DNA of 64,000 nucleotides from Xiphophorus maculatus. Its lineage: Eukaryota > Chordata > Actinopteri > Cyprinodontiformes > Poeciliidae. The DNA lies in the NCBI RefSeq assembly GCF_002775205.1, contig NC_036458.1:2944560-3008559 (forward strand), read 5' to 3'. Below the pieces are notes generated by a model. It was not told the DNA's origin, did not search any database, and worked only from the letters and a program-made list of their open reading frames with translations. Below, in pieces: positions 61,611-64,000 of the stretch. Position 1 is the first letter of the stretch; each line of letters opens with the position of its first letter. The position numbers and the translations under genes were made by a program.

Positions 61611-63740
61611 TGTAAGGATAGTGTTGTTGTGCAACATCCCCCTCCTCTCTCTCTACTCTACTCTCTCTCTCTCTCCTTCCTCTTCTGAGAGGTGAGATGT
61701 GCCACCAGCTCTCCATCTAACGGGTGAATTGAGTTTCCTAAATCTGCTGGGATTTCCTGTCCAGAACTGAAGTAAACTCTGTTTAAGCTGGTGTCGAGAA
61801 AAGATTCGCCTGGTTTCTGACGGCCTACATCCAGGTGTCCTTCCCTTCTTCCCCCTGTGAATTAGCCAGACTGATCAGCCTGCAGCCAACTAGTTTCACA
61901 GAGCACACCTGTTAACGGTCGCTCCTTCTCTAAATTACAACTTGCTCTTGTTATTGAACCAGGTTGGTTTTAGTGACTCAGTGAGTCCCAAGGATGATGT
62001 TTTACATTTGGGCTACCAGCAACCTAAAAACATTTTCCACTTCTTCCTCTCCAGAATCAAACATCAGAGCTATTTTACAACCATCAAAGAACTTTAAGGT
62101 GACTCATTAACTGAATGTCCACAACATCTTTTAGATTTTCTTTATGCTAAATATTTTATTAGTAAGGCAGTTTTGCAAGGGTCAGTACAGCTTAATTCAG
62201 TAGCAGAAATAATCAAATAAGTAAAATCAATCATCTAGTCTATCTTTCCCTACTGCTGAGAAACACTGAGAACTAAAAAAGGGAACCTTTGAGAGAGACG
62301 GACGGAGTTTGGCGTTTCGAACCCCAGACCTGGCCTGATGATGAAGAAGGTGCTGCAGCAGGAGGAAGTTGATCGATGAAGGCCGGGATCTCTGTAGGTC
62401 TGATGAGCTTCTTCTCCGCATGGATGGTGAGGTCACACAGGACTTGGTGCTGGCAGGAAGGAAGGCACCAGTTCTTCTTCTTTGTCTTTGCCTTTGTCTT
62501 CATCTTTGTCTTTGGGGTCTGAACCCAGCTGATGAGAGAAGTGCGATGTGAAGTCACAGGTTGTGGGTCTGACCGGTTGGTCCCCATGCGCAGGACAGTC
62601 TCCGGCTCTGTGGCCCCGGCTCTTCTTCAGCTGCAGAGTTCTTTGTCCGTCTCGTTCTTGGCTTGAAGCTGCCTGGAGGATCCATCCAAAGGTTCCTCTT
62701 TTGCACCCACCTTTTATTAGGTTTATCCACCTTTTGGTGCGTTTGCATTGGCTAGCACTGTTGCTGTGCTTGTTTCATTGGCTGTCTGCTCAGACAGATG
62801 ATCTCATATCCATCACTGTCTTACAGACATTATGTCCTAATATCTGTGCTAATGTCTCAGGGTTGCTCAACCTCCTATGTCCATGGCCTGCACAACCTTT
62901 TCTTTGAAACGTTTACGTTGTTCAACAATCTGTTTCCAAATAAAGCGTTGATCATCTCTGCTCTCCTCTTAGTTCCCCTTTTTCCCTTAACCTTTCACCT
63001 TTCACCTACCATCCACCTCCAACATATCAGTGATGTTTAATTGCAGTTACACCTTTTTACACCATTTCAAGCTCAATGTCAAAATCACATTTATAACTTC
63101 TTTAGCTTCTCTGATTTAGCATTCATTTATAATTTTATAACCATAACTTATTAATTATTCTTATTATAATATTAATGTGAGTTATTACAGATGTTTTCTG
63201 AAAAGAAACCAAGAATAATCCATGATTCTAATTATTTGATACCAAAGTTAGTTACTTGTTTTTCTTGTAATGGTTCTCACAAGTTTAAGTATTATTATAA
63301 GTAAACCAATATTAATATAAGTGTTTTACATTGAATCTTATCCAATTACTCAAAATGTTTAGATTTCATTCTTTAACACTTTCTTGCTTTGAAATAAGGA
63401 ATAGTCTCAGCTATTTTTATAAATCTGCAGGCTGGAAACTTACTTCCTCTTCTCTTCCTGTTTCATAACTCTGTCTGTCTGTCTAACTATCTCTCTCTGT
63501 CTGACTGATTTCTTAAGATTAGATAGAAAAAAAAATAGAATTAAAGCAAAGTTTGCAGGAGACCAAAACATCACACAACCAGATTAAATTTATTGATGTT
63601 TAAGTCTACTGTTGGGCCTAGATGTCACTTGTGTGATTAATTTTAAAGATAACTTTATTTATTATTATTGTTAAACTTAAATCTCCAGCATGGGGAAGTA
63701 GGATGATCTCGGTTTCCTTGACAATAGACACAGGATATCC
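61611..63740. other. no gene recognised
   Basis: Includes a CT-rich run (61640-61680) and several open frames of 60-119 codons (62273-62587 minus, 62548-62907 plus) without splice context or family resemblance. Confidence 0.35.
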
Positions 63741-63747
63741 GTACACA

Positions 63748-63789
63748 GGAGTCTCGAATGGTGTCTAGGTTGACACCATTCGAGACTCC
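63748..63789. repeat. perfect 18-bp hairpin
   Basis: ggagtctcgaatggtgtc, loop taggtt, then its exact complement gacaccattcgagactcc. No mismatches. Confidence 0.95.
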
Positions 63790-64000
63790 ATCGTGACCCA
63801 TAAGATGGAATCTGATCAGCTGGGAATTTGATCAGTCCTCAACTGATCAGATATCGTCACCATGGATCCAAGTGAGAGCCTGTTGATGTTGTTGAATTTC
63901 CCTTTCATACATTTCCTCACCAGGAAAGTATTGTCCCCTCAGTGATCATCACATTAAAACTCCTGAAGTAAACGTCCATATTCTCATCTGTCCTGTGTTG

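Noticed and set aside
61158..61716. Four long ORFs on both strands (up to 176 codons)
   Set aside because: They come from a 15-bp period without stops; no non-repetitive coding part.

Overview
The window looks like teleost fish nuclear DNA. The genes are split into many short exons with GT-AG introns, often under 150 bp. The repeats are a typical fish set: an AP-endonuclease type LINE of the CR1/L2/Rex group, many foldback and terminal-inverted-repeat MITEs, a broken LTR element, long tetranucleotide and AT microsatellites, and minisatellites. A placement near killifishes or livebearers is only a guess from the MITE families.

Four protein-coding genes were rebuilt by joining exons by hand with splice signals, codon phase and family similarity. 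(1) RDM1 (RAD52 motif-containing 1), plus strand, 3257-6191, 7 coding exons, 273 aa, behind a CCAAT/GC-box/YY1-like promoter. (2) PLTP (phospholipid transfer protein), minus strand, 6374-11912, 14 coding exons, about 473 aa, convergent with RDM1. One splice junction (intron 8) is uncertain. (3) ITGA3 (integrin alpha-3), minus strand, 21141-42488, 27 coding exons, 1029 aa, every junction phase-consistent. An alternative cytoplasmic-tail exon (B form) lies at 20223-20402. (4) A family-6 glycosyltransferase of the ABO/GBGT1 type, minus strand, 50801-58053, nine exons. Its first coding exon was not found.

Layout: 1-2960 is intergenic with long microsatellites and a 77-bp palindromic mariner-type MITE; 2960-6710 RDM1; 6320-11990 PLTP; 12030-14135 a degraded LTR retroelement with a BEL/Pao-like gag remnant, lying just upstream of PLTP; 14541-17870 a LINE with an intact 1023-codon ORF; 18060-20220 no gene seen; 20223-42488 ITGA3; 42490-50800 repeats, including a degenerate satellite of about 1.7 kb and an L2-like fragment; 50801-58053 the glycosyltransferase; 58054-64000 no gene recognised, but a 15-bp minisatellite and strong hairpins.

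The four genes do not form a pathway: DNA repair (RDM1), plasma lipoprotein remodelling (PLTP), laminin adhesion (ITGA3) and glycan capping (GT6). The most notable observations are the ITGA3 B-tail exon with an altered GFFKR motif, an ITGA3 ectodomain without a consensus furin site, a 75-nt stop-free intron inside the glycosyltransferase catalytic exon, a LINE truncated at its 3' rather than 5' end, and several near-perfect hairpins.
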